A stretch of 64,000 nucleotides of DNA, from assembly GCF_013167215.1 (NCBI RefSeq), contig NZ_JABJWY010000038.1, positions 86,715-150,714 of the forward strand, in the 5' to 3' direction. The position numbers were made by a program, and so were the translations under genes. Under the pieces are notes generated by a model. The model was not told the origin of the DNA and ran no database searches. It was given only the letters and a program-made list of their open reading frames with translations. The stretch comes from Sphingobacterium prati (GTDB taxonomy: Bacteria; Bacteroidota; Bacteroidia; Sphingobacteriales; Sphingobacteriaceae). Shown here in pieces: positions 8,463 to 16,977 of the stretch; positions within the stretch are counted from its first letter, which is position 1; the number at the start of each line of letters is the position of its first letter.

Positions 8463-9176
8463 ATGAAAAAGGCAACGTTACAGGAAATTGAAACGCGATT
8501 TGACAAGGATGTCGAACGTTTCTCTAATTTAGACACAGGTCAGGCGACAACCTTGGATGCTGTATGGAATATGGAACTTATAACAGATGCAATTTCATCT
8601 CTTTATCCGAATCTCGAACAAGTATTGGATATCGGTTGCGGTGCAGGTAATTACGATGTGAAGTTGCTGCAGAAAGTCAGTACCAATCCAGCGATAACCC
8701 TGGTTGATCTGAGTTGGCCTATGTTAGATCGCGCTAAAGCACGTGTTGGGGCACTTACAAATGGGGTAGTGCATCAGATCAAAGGGGATTTTCGGGAAGC
8801 CAATCTTTCCGAGGGGAAATTTGACGTTATCATTGCTACAGCGGTTTTACACCATTTGAGAGACGATCAAGATTGGGAGAATGCATTCCGCAAGCTTTTT
8901 AGACTACTCAAAAAAGGAGGAAGTGTATGGATTTTCGATTTAATCGAACAAAATAGTGCACCGCTCCAACAATTGATCTATCGGGAAAAATATGGAGCAT
9001 ATTTAACCAACTTGCAAAACGAAACGTATCGCGATCATGTTTTTGCCTATATCGAACATGAAGACACGCCAAGGCCGTTGGTTTATCAGCTTGACTTATT
9101 GGCAAAAGTCGGATTTAGAGATATCGATGTATTGCATAAAAATTTATGTTTTGCCTCTTTTGTTGCTTTCAAATAG
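8463..9176 (+). CDS. Class I SAM-dependent methyltransferase
   Basis: 237 residues from the ATG at 8463 (MKKATLQEIETRFDKDVERFSNL). An in-frame ATG at 8409 would add 18 residues of unlikely sequence, so the internal start is preferred, though neither has a clear SD. Motif I is VLDIGCGAGNY at 54-64, the acidic residue after strand 2 is in LVDLSW at 80-85, and motif IV/post-I includes IIATAVLHHL at 123-132. The fold is Methyltransf_11/25-like. Substrate is not evident. It is transcribed divergently from the LysR gene, which may control it. Confidence 0.82.
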   Translation: MKKATLQEIETRFDKDVERFSNLDTGQATTLDAVWNMELITDAISSLYPNLEQVLDIGCGAGNYDVKLLQKVSTNPAITLVDLSWPMLDRAKARVGALTNGVVHQIKGDFREANLSEGKFDVIIATAVLHHLRDDQDWENAFRKLFRLLKKGGSVWIFDLIEQNSAPLQQLIYREKYGAYLTNLQNETYRDHVFAYIEHEDTPRPLVYQLDLLAKVGFRDIDVLHKNLCFASFVAFK

Positions 9177-9512
9177 GAATCATAGCTATTCTCCTCGATG
9201 ATGGCGGTCAAAGCGTGCAAAATGATGAATAAAAAGACAAAAAATAAGGCGATACGGGGAGTATCGCCATAAAATCACACTAACTATTAAAAAACCTATA
9301 GGACTAGGAATTTACAAATTCAATAAACCAATGTCTGTTTGATATCACTTTCCCTTTCACTTATCTCGTCTTGGCGAGATATCAAAAAAATAATAAAATG
9401 TAATTATTAAGGTCAATACTTCAAAAAAACAAAGTATTTCCATTGGTTTACGTAAAGATATGTGTTTATTTTTTAAATACAAATAAAATTGACGAAAATT
9501 AAAAAATTATTA
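9177..9512. other. Intergenic stretch without a gene (336 bp)
   Basis: No ORF with protein-like character is seen on either strand. It holds the hairpin at 9248-9268. A second element has TATCTCG at 9362-9368 pairing with CGAGATA at 9375-9381, overlapped by an alternative pairing of TTTGATATC (9338-9346) with GATATCAAA (9378-9386). The right half is AT-rich. Convergent genes flank it (methyltransferase +, NUDIX -). Confidence 0.6.
9248..9268 (-). terminator. Hairpin, probable terminator of the NUDIX transcription unit
   Basis: An 8-bp stem GGCGATAC / GTATCGCC with a 5-nt loop. Read on the minus strand it is followed by TTATTTTTTG, a good T tract. On the plus strand the following bases are not T-rich. 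Confidence 0.55.
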
Positions 9513-9968
9513 TCATTTGATTGTTTTCAAAAATTCTGTCCAAGCAACTTGATCTGTTTTAAAAGTTAGATCTTCTATCGATAGTGTATGCAACGAGACC
9601 CATCGGAAAGATTGACGTTTATTATCTTCAGCTTTCTGATCCAGATCAAAGTCGAAAGCCTTAGAGGTCGTTCGGATCTGAATGGCTGACGTGTTTTTGA
9701 CCTGATAGTAAATTGATATAATCTGACTATCGTTGAAGCTCGATTTTTCGTAAAAATCAGTTGTGTAAATATGTTTAACAACGGCGATGTCAAATGCGCA
9801 TTCTTCTTGATATTCTCTAATTAGAGCCTCCAATAGACCTTCTCCGTACTCTAGTCCTCCGCCCGGAAATTTGGTAAATGAAACATTTTCCGTTCTTTCG
9901 TCACTGATCAACACTTCCTGCTTTTCGTTAATCAATATTCCGTACACTCTTACGTTAAATGGAAACAT
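9513..9968 (-). CDS. NUDIX hydrolase
   Basis: 151 residues starting at the ATG at 9968 (MFPFNVRVYGILINEKQEVL). The longer frame reaching back to 10136 overlaps the preceding gene in another frame and adds no NUDIX sequence, so it is rejected. The Nudix box G-x5-E-x7-R-E-x-x-E-E is complete at residues 37-56 (GGLEYGEGLLEALIREYQEE), which supplies the Mg-binding glutamates. The final glycine of the consensus is Ala (CAF), a tolerated variant. Members cleave nucleoside diphosphates linked to another moiety; this one cannot be assigned a substrate. Its start is 34 bp after the stop of the unrecognised 248-residue protein, so the two probably share a transcript. Confidence 0.88.
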   Translation of the reverse strand: MFPFNVRVYGILINEKQEVLISDERTENVSFTKFPGGGLEYGEGLLEALIREYQEECAFDIAVVKHIYTTDFYEKSSFNDSQIISIYYQVKNTSAIQIRTTSKAFDFDLDQKAEDNKRQSFRWVSLHTLSIEDLTFKTDQVAWTEFLKTIK

Positions 9969-10002
9969 TATTATTCTGTAGTTATATAAATGAAATTTTT
10001 CT

Positions 10003-10749
10003 TTATAGCGGCATGAAGCCATTCTCAATAGCAAACTCATCCAATCCGATATAGGAATAATGTCTTGGTAAGAACCAGCCGATTGCTTCCATGATATTTG
10101 TGAATTCTTTTTCGGTCCTAAATTGGTTAGCGACAATATTAAAGACCAAATCTTGAGACACTTTTTCCTCGTCTTTATAATTACGTGCGATCAGCATAAT
10201 TTTTGCATTCTTTACGCCATAATAATCCAAAAAATCACGGAGTTGTGTGCGGACATGCTGTGGTAGGATGATTTCTGATGGTTGACCCACTAATATTTCT
10301 TCGTCTGTACCAATTGTAGTTTGTTCATTTTTTTGTGAAAAGATGCTCTCGTCCGTGTAAAACTCTTCATTCAAAAAATAATTGACTAAATCGCCATATG
10401 TAAAGATCCAATCAGGATTTTCATTTTGCGTATTGATGGCAATACCAAAACCTTTAGGTAATACAAAGTCTTTTAAACGATTTTTGATAACAAACGCTTG
10501 GAAATTTTGGTCTTTGGGCACACTTTCTAACTGAAAATAAGGAAATCCGTCGGGACCGATCACAACTTCGGTTTCCGCAAGCTTTAAGGTACACTCCGCT
10601 ATGTTGCTTAAGAAGGTATCGCGCCATACTTCGTCCCGCTCTCCAAAAGGAACTTCCATTAGGTTATTAATGATGATGGTTTTTTCTAGATCTCCTAACC
10701 GGTTGTCATTCGCGTTATTACTATCGTCAAATAAATGTATTGTACTCAT
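10003..10749 (-). CDS. Conserved-looking hypothetical protein, family not recognised
   Basis: 248 residues, acidic, with no signal peptide or membrane helix. I do not recognise a family. Visible features are an N-terminal segment rich in N, D and E (DDSNNANDNRLGD), a central PKGFGIAINTQNENPDWIFTYGDLVNYF block, an acidic linker near residues 135-155, and a well-ordered C-terminal part with IILPQHVRTQLRDFLDYYGVKNAKIMLIARN and FLPRHYSYIGLDEFAIENGF. The codon texture matches its neighbours and the ATG at 10749 is clear, so it is a real cytoplasmic protein. It sits between the DEAD-box helicase (52 bp upstream) and the NUDIX gene (34 bp downstream) on the same strand, probably as one operon. Confidence 0.65.
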   Translation of the reverse strand: MSTIHLFDDSNNANDNRLGDLEKTIIINNLMEVPFGERDEVWRDTFLSNIAECTLKLAETEVVIGPDGFPYFQLESVPKDQNFQAFVIKNRLKDFVLPKGFGIAINTQNENPDWIFTYGDLVNYFLNEEFYTDESIFSQKNEQTTIGTDEEILVGQPSEIILPQHVRTQLRDFLDYYGVKNAKIMLIARNYKDEEKVSQDLVFNIVANQFRTEKEFTNIMEAIGWFLPRHYSYIGLDEFAIENGFMPL

Positions 10750-10801
10750 TTTGGACTGTGATTTTGTTAATTGCAGGTAAAAGTAAAAGAATAATTATAA
10801 T

Positions 10802-11992
10802 TTAACGACGTTTTCTTGATTTTGATTGCCCTTTTCGGTTGTTGTGCTGACTGCTAGACAGCATTTTTTCCCAGCTCAATAAAAAAGGGTGTTGATCGTC
10901 AATCTGAATCTGTTTATTTAAGGATAGCTGTAGCTTGATCCATTTTTCATTATCCTCGGCATCACACAGTGTAAAGGCGGTACCGTCCATATCGGAACGC
11001 CCCGTTCTTCCGATCCGATGCGTATATAATTCCGGAGAATCGGGCACTTCATAATTAATAATCGCTTCCAGATTTGGGAAATCTATACCTCTTGCCAGTA
11101 AATCGGTTGCAATCAATACCCTATTTTCTTTGTTCCTAAATTTGTTGACAATCTCTTCCCGTTGTTGTTGTGACTTGTCGCCATATAGCGCGAGAGCCGA
11201 AATGCCATTTCGATTCAGGTCTGTTTCGATTCGCTCTACAGCATGTACTGTTCGTGTGAAGACAATAGCCTGTGATTTGATCCTGTTTTCAAGGAGGTAG
11301 CGAATAAGATTTTTTTTGTCATTTTTATCAACATATAAAACATATTCACTTATTTTCCCTTTTATTATATGATCTTTTACCACGATCTCTATTGGATTGT
11401 TGAGCCGTTTGTGGATTATTTTATCCATTTCTGATGTGCGCGTCGCAGAGACAAAAATAGTCTGCTTCTTCGCTGGGAGCATATGCAGAATTTTATTGAT
11501 TTCCATTTCGAATCCCAAGTCGAGTAATTGATCAAATTCATCAATAACCAAGGTGTTTATCGCTTTCAGATAAATAACTTGCCGTTCCAGAAAGTCAAGG
11601 AGCCTGCCCGGAGTTGCCAGAATTAGCTGAGCGCTAGGGTAGGCTGCGAGCTGGCTTTCGTAGGTTCCACCACCATAAAAGCAAGCGACGCTAATGTTGG
11701 TCCCTTCGATCAATTTAACAATTCTAGTTTTTGTTTGGATACATAGCTCACGTGTCGGAAGTAGAATGAGGACGGAAGGGTGTTCGTTTTGCTCTTTTTC
11801 TAATAACCGTTGCACAAGGGGAATAGCAAAAGCTTCCGTTTTTCCGGTTCCCGTAGGTGCAATAGCTAAGCAATCATTGCCATTTAATATAGCAGGAATC
11901 GCCAGTTCTTGGACAGCAGTAAGCGTATTTAGCTTTTGTTTTTCAAGATTGGAAGCAAGATGCTTGTTGAGTTGTAGGGATGAAAAGTTCAC
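10802..11992 (-). CDS. DEAD-box RNA helicase with variant motif II (DEFD)
   Basis: 396 residues. The Q-motif region is FSSLQLN...LTAVQELAIPAIL. Motif I is APTGTGKT (45-52), followed by PTREL, TPGRLLDF, motif II DEFD (151-154) in place of DEAD, motif III SAT (182-184), and the C-terminal RecA domain with TDLLARGIDFPN and HRIGRTGR. The short basic tail (NNRKGQSKSRKRR) may bind RNA. Family role: ATP-dependent RNA unwinding in ribosome assembly, RNA decay or cold adaptation. The start codon is GTG at 11992; no upstream in-frame ATG exists and the next Met would remove the Q motif. It heads a probable operon with the unrecognised protein and the NUDIX hydrolase. Confidence 0.92.
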   Translation of the reverse strand: MNFSSLQLNKHLASNLEKQKLNTLTAVQELAIPAILNGNDCLAIAPTGTGKTEAFAIPLVQRLLEKEQNEHPSVLILLPTRELCIQTKTRIVKLIEGTNISVACFYGGGTYESQLAAYPSAQLILATPGRLLDFLERQVIYLKAINTLVIDEFDQLLDLGFEMEINKILHMLPAKKQTIFVSATRTSEMDKIIHKRLNNPIEIVVKDHIIKGKISEYVLYVDKNDKKNLIRYLLENRIKSQAIVFTRTVHAVERIETDLNRNGISALALYGDKSQQQREEIVNKFRNKENRVLIATDLLARGIDFPNLEAIINYEVPDSPELYTHRIGRTGRSDMDGTAFTLCDAEDNEKWIKLQLSLNKQIQIDDQHPFLLSWEKMLSSSQHNNRKGQSKSRKRR

Positions 11993-12235
11993 AATAAAAA
12001 TTAAATTAAAACGGAGATCTGTCAGGATCCTATAGCTAACATCAGACGGTTTACTGAACTATAGTTTTATAACGTTATATGTTAATCTCCTGCTATAATA
12101 ATTAAAAATCCGCAAAAATTAGGAATTTTTATCAAAAAGTACTAATTTGAGAAATTAGAATATTGTATTTCAAATTCGAACTATTGATTGTCAATTTATT
12201 TGACAAACACCAATTATATAGAATAATATTTTTGT

Positions 12236-12243
12236 TAAATTTG
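12236..12243 (+). promoter_or_regulatory. -7 element for the E1 gene
   Basis: TAAATTTG (TAnnTTTG) ends 17 nt before the ATG at 12261, giving a leader of only about 10 nt. No TTG at a normal spacing is seen upstream. Confidence 0.45.
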
Positions 12244-12260
12244 TTGAAACAAAAAAGAAT

Positions 12261-14675
12261 ATGCTTGATACTGCATTTGACCAAAACAATGAATCTATTT
12301 CCACTTTGAGCTTTGACGAGTTCAAAAAGATTATTGTGAATGATTATCGAACTGCCTTGGAGAGTCGTTACGTGAGTTTATTGGGACGTAAAGAAGTGCT
12401 TACCGGTAAGGCGAAGTTTGGTATTTTTGGCGATGGAAAAGAATTGGCACAAATTGCGATGGCTAAAGTCTTCAGAAATGGAGATTGGCGGTCGGGATAT
12501 TACCGTGACCAAACATTTATATTTGCTTCTGGCATCAGTGATGTCTATCATTTTTTCTCTCAATTGTATGCACACCCCGATGTTGAAGCGGACCCTTCTT
12601 CCGCTGGTAGACAAATGAACTGTCATTTCTCTACACGGGTTTTGGACGACCAGGGGAGTTGGCTTGATCAAACCGTTCAGAAGAACTCCTTTTCGGATAT
12701 ATCCACAACAGGTGGACAGATGGCGCGGGTATTGGGCCTAGGACTGGCATCTAAATTATATAAACAAAATAGAAATTTGGATTATTTATCCTATTTCTCT
12801 GATAAAGGAAATGAAGTTGTTTTTTGTACGATCGGAAATGCTGCAACATCAGAGGGAGTATTCTTTGAAGTAGTCAATGCTGTAGGCGTGCATCAGATTC
12901 CAGCAATTATTTCGATTTGGGATGATGGATACGGCATTTCTGTTTCTAACGAGACCCAGACCACAAAAGGTGATATTTCTGAAATACTGAAAGGTTTCCA
13001 AAAGGAGCAGCTGACAAATGGAATTGAAATTTTTAAGGTCAGAGGATGGGATTATGCAGGCTTGTGTGAGACATACGAACAAGCTGCAAATATTGCAAGA
13101 GAAAAACATGTTCCATGTCTAATCCATGTGACCGAATTGACACAACCACAGGGGCACTCATCCTCGGGATCCCATGAGCGTTATAAATCCCAGGAGCGCC
13201 TTCAATGGGAGGTAGATTTCGATTGTATCGCGAAGATGAAAGAATGGATGCAAAGCTCGGGTATTGCTACAGATGAAGAGTTAGATCAGCTTGATCGCGA
13301 AACCAAAGACTTTGTTCGTCAAGAACAAAAACGAGCATGGGCAGATTATATCAAGACGCTAGGGATCGAAGCAAAAGAAGCAATAGATTTATTGTTACGA
13401 ATTCCGAATGAAAAAGCAGACTTTGCAGCAAAAAAACTGCAGTCGATGGTAGAACCTTCGTTGAAAGAGGTATACGGACAAGTCCGGAAGGTATTGCATG
13501 AGTTGAAAGGGAGACATATAGAAGGCCGCCAGGAACTTTTAAACTGGTATAAAGTTAAACAGGACGTCAACGAGAAGCGGTACAATTCAAAATTATTTAC
13601 GGATGGCATTGATTCTCCCTATAATGTGCCAGCGGTAGGGCCGATTTATAAAGAAGACTCCAAAATAGTAGACGGTCGAGAAGTATTGAATCTCTGTTTT
13701 GAGGAAAATTTTCAACGGGATGAACGCCTATTGGCATTCGGAGAAGATGTTGGAAAGATAGGAGATGTCAATCAGGGATTTGCTGGTTTACAAGATAAGC
13801 TCGGTGCCCATCGTGTATTTGATACTGGTATCCGCGAAAATTCGATCATCGGTAAAGGTATAGGATTGGCTATTCGTGGATTGAGACCGATCGCTGAAAT
13901 CCAATACTTAGACTATTTGATTTACGGTATCACCGTTGCCAGTGATGATCTAGCAAGTTTAAGTTATCGTACGTTTGCAGGGCAAAAAGCACCAGTGATT
14001 ATCCGTACCCGCGGGCACCGTCTGGAAGGGATATGGCATTCTGGCTCCCCTATGTCTGTGTTATTGGGCTCATTAAGAGGGCTACATATCTGCGTGCCAC
14101 GTAATATGACACAAGCCGCAGGGATGTATAATACACTTTTCCGTTCAGATGAACCCGCTATTGTTGTCGAATGTCTTAACGGCTATCGCCTCAAAGAGCG
14201 CTTGCCTGAGAATGTGGGCGAATTTACAGTGCCAATTGGTTATGCAGAATGTATTAAAGAAGGGCAGGACATTACGGTAGTTTCCTATGGATCAACTTTA
14301 CGCGTTGTTGAAGAAGCAGCGGTCGAATTGGAGCGTTTGGGGATATTTATTGAAATTATTGATGCACAGACCTTACAACCATTTGATAAGGGGCAGCTTT
14401 GTAGCGAGTCCCTGAAAAAAACGAATAAGTTGCTGATTGTAGACGAGGATGTACCAGGAGGAGCTTCCGCATTCATATTACAAGAAATACTTGAAAAACA
14501 AAACGGTTATTATTTGCTTGATAGCCAGCCCCGGACATTGACAGCAAAAGCGCATCGTCCACCCTATGGTTCGGACGGAGATTATTTTTCCAAACCATCC
14601 TCAGATGATGTTGTAGAATCTGTTTATGCAATCATGCATGAAGCTAATCCGGAGAAATATCCATCTATGTTTTAA
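12261..14675 (+). CDS. Fused 2-oxoacid dehydrogenase E1 (alpha-beta), probably branched-chain 2-oxoisovalerate type
   Basis: 804 residues carrying both E1 chains in one polypeptide. The alpha half (about 1-410) has the TPP-binding region IGNAATSEGVFFEVVNAV (191-208) through IWDDGYGIS (219-227) and the regulatory-type loop QGHSSSGSHERY (297-308). The beta half (about 465-804) has FGEDVG (493-498), DTGIRENSIIG (521-531), the RTRGHRLEGIWHSGSP region, and a C-terminal transketolase domain. It decarboxylates a 2-oxoacid and passes the acyl group to the E2 lipoyl domain. Fused E1 proteins of this size are common in Bacteroidota and are usually assigned to branched-chain 2-oxoacids, but pyruvate cannot be excluded. 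E2 and E3 are not in this window. The gene stands alone and its last codons form part of the downstream terminator. Confidence 0.88.
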   Translation: MLDTAFDQNNESISTLSFDEFKKIIVNDYRTALESRYVSLLGRKEVLTGKAKFGIFGDGKELAQIAMAKVFRNGDWRSGYYRDQTFIFASGISDVYHFFSQLYAHPDVEADPSSAGRQMNCHFSTRVLDDQGSWLDQTVQKNSFSDISTTGGQMARVLGLGLASKLYKQNRNLDYLSYFSDKGNEVVFCTIGNAATSEGVFFEVVNAVGVHQIPAIISIWDDGYGISVSNETQTTKGDISEILKGFQKEQLTNGIEIFKVRGWDYAGLCETYEQAANIAREKHVPCLIHVTELTQPQGHSSSGSHERYKSQERLQWEVDFDCIAKMKEWMQSSGIATDEELDQLDRETKDFVRQEQKRAWADYIKTLGIEAKEAIDLLLRIPNEKADFAAKKLQSMVEPSLKEVYGQVRKVLHELKGRHIEGRQELLNWYKVKQDVNEKRYNSKLFTDGIDSPYNVPAVGPIYKEDSKIVDGREVLNLCFEENFQRDERLLAFGEDVGKIGDVNQGFAGLQDKLGAHRVFDTGIRENSIIGKGIGLAIRGLRPIAEIQYLDYLIYGITVASDDLASLSYRTFAGQKAPVIIRTRGHRLEGIWHSGSPMSVLLGSLRGLHICVPRNMTQAAGMYNTLFRSDEPAIVVECLNGYRLKERLPENVGEFTVPIGYAECIKEGQDITVVSYGSTLRVVEEAAVELERLGIFIEIIDAQTLQPFDKGQLCSESLKKTNKLLIVDEDVPGGASAFILQEILEKQNGYYLLDSQPRTLTAKAHRPPYGSDGDYFSKPSSDDVVESVYAIMHEANPEKYPSMF

Positions 14676-14696
14676 TAGATGGATATTTCTCCGGAT
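14647..14696 (+). terminator. 21-bp terminator stem overlapping the end of the E1 coding sequence
   Basis: The left arm at 14647-14667 lies inside the last codons of the E1 gene, the TAA stop is in the 8-nt loop, and the right arm at 14676-14696 is a perfect 21-bp complement. TGATTTCTTTAATT follows. Confidence 0.75.
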
Positions 14697-14813
14697 GTGA
14701 TTTCTTTAATTGTGCTCGTTAAGAGTGATAGCTTCTAATTTTTACCACTTCAATATCCCGATTCATTAAATGAATGGGTATTTAGTTCTTTTCGTAACCC
14801 TACTCTTCGTTCG

Positions 14814-15668
14814 CTAACTGAATATACTTGCAGCGCCAATCATTGCGGCCTTCTCACCCAGTATTGCTGTGTAGATGATAAATCTATTGAATTCTTCCCG
14901 ATCCGCAATAAAGATAGGAAGTGCTTTTGCGATGTTGCCACCAATAATAAAGATATTCGTCTGGTATTTTTCTTCGAAAAATCGCATAAAATCAAATAGA
15001 TGCTTCGCATATTCATCTTTGATTGTCGCGAATGCGGTTGTTTCACGGTGATTGTCGAGAATTTCCTTTAATCCAGTAACATCCTTACCTGTGACCTCTT
15101 TGAATCGTTTGACAAACCATCTTGTTACCAAATATTCTTCAAAAATACTTTCCTCGTAAGGTGTATTCCATAGATCTGCATCGAAAGCCTTTTCGCCTTT
15201 GTTCCAGACTGCAGATCCCAATCCCGTTCCCAAAGTAATGCCAAGTATTCTTGCATTAGTTTGTAGTTTCTGTACAAATATTTCTCCCTGTAAAAAAGCA
15301 GCAGCGTCATTAATAAAATGAACAGCATTAGGGGGTAAACCCAGCTCTGCAGACAATAAGGTTTTAATGTCTTTATCATACAAGTTGTCGTACTTGCTTT
15401 GACCTAACATTTTAGAAATACCATTTTCATAGTCAAATGGTCCCGGCATTGCTATGCCAATGAACTGAATAGCAGTGGGTGAGGTACGGATAATCTCCTG
15501 TATTGTGGAAGCCCAGGTGTGTAAAATCGTTTTAGCATCTCCTTGAGAAAAAACGTGGTTTCTGACCACGTTCTCTAAATGTATATTCCATTGTTTGGTG
15601 TCAATGATACAGGCGGAAATATGAGTGCCTCCAATGTCAACACCTACGACATAATTATCTTGCAGCAT
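14814..15668 (-). CDS. ROK family sugar kinase, glucokinase-like
   Basis: 284 residues starting at the ATG at 15668 (MLQDNYVVGVDIGGTH), which overlaps the aroC stop by 14 bp. The longer frame to 15704 lies wholly inside aroC. ATP-binding motif DIGGTH is at 11-16, GIAMPGPFDYENGIS follows at 70-84, the catalytic Asp120 is in HFINDAAAFLQGE, and GITLGTGLGSAVW is at 142-154. The zinc-binding Cys cluster of typical ROK repressors and kinases (GHxxxxxxxxxCxCGxxGC) is absent, as in the polyphosphate- or ATP-glucokinase-like branch found in Bacteroidota. Glucose is the likely substrate by family, not shown here. The overlap implies translational coupling with chorismate synthase, although no shared pathway is obvious. 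Confidence 0.83.
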   Translation of the reverse strand: MLQDNYVVGVDIGGTHISACIIDTKQWNIHLENVVRNHVFSQGDAKTILHTWASTIQEIIRTSPTAIQFIGIAMPGPFDYENGISKMLGQSKYDNLYDKDIKTLLSAELGLPPNAVHFINDAAAFLQGEIFVQKLQTNARILGITLGTGLGSAVWNKGEKAFDADLWNTPYEESIFEEYLVTRWFVKRFKEVTGKDVTGLKEILDNHRETTAFATIKDEYAKHLFDFMRFFEEKYQTNIFIIGGNIAKALPIFIADREEFNRFIIYTAILGEKAAMIGAASIFS

Positions 15669-16761
15669 GTTTGTAACTTTGATGTTTAAGTAGATGATCC
15701 GCAATCACAAGTGCCGCCATGGCTTCTACAATTATTACCGCTCTCGAAACAACACAAGGATCATGTCTTCCCTTACCACTTGCGATGGCCGGATTGCCAT
15801 GGATATCGACTGTTTCTTGGTCTCTCATGATGGTGGCAACAGGTTTGAATGCTACTTTAAAGGTAATATCCATACCGTTTGATATACCGCCCTGTATTCC
15901 CCCAGAGAAATTGGTATGTGTATGCACTTGATTTAAATCATGGTCATCTGCTACAAATATATCATTATGTTCGGAACCTCGCAACTCTGAACCTGCAAAA
16001 CCTGACCCATATTCAAAACCGTGAACAGCATTGATGCTCATCATGGCTTTTGCAAGGTCAGCATGGAGTTTATCAAATACCGGTTCTCCGAGGCCCACGG
16101 GAACATGCCTTATCACTGCTGAAATACGCCCTCCTACCGTATCACCCGCTTTACGGATCGAATCTATAAATTCGACCATCTCATTGGCTGTTGCCGGATC
16201 AGCACAGCGTGCGATATTGGATTCACGTAGATCAAGTAAAGCGTTAAGATCTTTTGTATCTAAATTGGGTGCTTCAATCGTACCCACACCAGAGACATGG
16301 GCAAAAATTTGAATACCAAATTGCTTTAAAAAGCTTTTTGCAACTGCACCTGCCGCAACCCTTGCAGCTGTCTCACGGGCTGAAGAACGACCACCGCCAC
16401 GATAGTCACGTATGCCGTATTTCATCTGGTAGGTGAAGTCTGCATGAGAGGGTCTAAAGATGTCTTTGATGTGCGTATAATCTTTCGAACGTTGGTCTTC
16501 ATTTGGTATGACAACGGCAATCGGTGTGCCGGTCGATTTGCCTTCGAATACACCCGATAATATCTGGGCGGTATCACTTTCTTTTCGTTGTGTGGTAATC
16601 CGGGATTGTCCCGGTTTGCGTTTATCCAGCTCAGATTGTATAAACTCTTCGTCTATCGTTATATTTGAGGGGCAACCATCAATAATTACACCGATAGCTT
16701 TACCGTGTGATTCGCCAAAAGTGCTGATTCTGAATAAATCGCCAAATGAATTTCCTGCCAT
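15655..16761 (-). CDS. aroC: Chorismate synthase
   Basis: 368 residues. The enzyme makes chorismate from 5-enolpyruvylshikimate 3-phosphate using reduced FMN, the last step of the common aromatic pathway. The signature GESHGKAIGVIIDGCPSN (with catalytic His19) is at the N-terminus. The second signature, HADFTYQMKYGIRDYRGGGR followed by SSARETAARVAAGAVAK, is near residues 100-140, and a late FxPxxTIMRDQ-like stretch (KPVATIMRDQETVD) is also present. Length is normal. It is the first gene of a two-gene unit with the ROK kinase and is separated from the upstream aroA by a terminator, so it is not in the attenuated pheA operon. Confidence 0.97.
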   Translation of the reverse strand: MAGNSFGDLFRISTFGESHGKAIGVIIDGCPSNITIDEEFIQSELDKRKPGQSRITTQRKESDTAQILSGVFEGKSTGTPIAVVIPNEDQRSKDYTHIKDIFRPSHADFTYQMKYGIRDYRGGGRSSARETAARVAAGAVAKSFLKQFGIQIFAHVSGVGTIEAPNLDTKDLNALLDLRESNIARCADPATANEMVEFIDSIRKAGDTVGGRISAVIRHVPVGLGEPVFDKLHADLAKAMMSINAVHGFEYGSGFAGSELRGSEHNDIFVADDHDLNQVHTHTNFSGGIQGGISNGMDITFKVAFKPVATIMRDQETVDIHGNPAIASGKGRHDPCVVSRAVIIVEAMAALVIADHLLKHQSYKHAAR

Positions 16762-16935
16762 AAAAATTAAATTTCAATAAACTTAGATAAATTTGCATTT
16801 AAATGCAATGACAACGCTGTTGTAAAATACAACTTTATCAATTTTGATCGTGTAAAACTATGTATAAGCCCTTTACGGTGATCGCGTTCACCTCGTTGTC
16901 ATTAAGGCTGTCAATAGTACGTATATATAGGTTGA

Positions 16936-16973
16936 AAAAACCAGGGACATATCGTTGTATTCTCCTGGTTTTT
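16936..16973 (-). terminator. Terminator of the pheA-aroA operon
   Basis: Inverted arms AAAAACCAGG (16936-16945) and CCTGGTTTTT (16964-16973). Read on the minus strand the stem directly follows the aroA stop at 16978 and ends in a T run. Confidence 0.75.
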
Positions 16974-16977
16974 AATA

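Noticed and set aside
9969..10136. N-terminal extension of the NUDIX protein
   Set aside because: It overlaps the end of the upstream gene in another frame and has no NUDIX-like sequence; the ATG at 9968 fits the domain.
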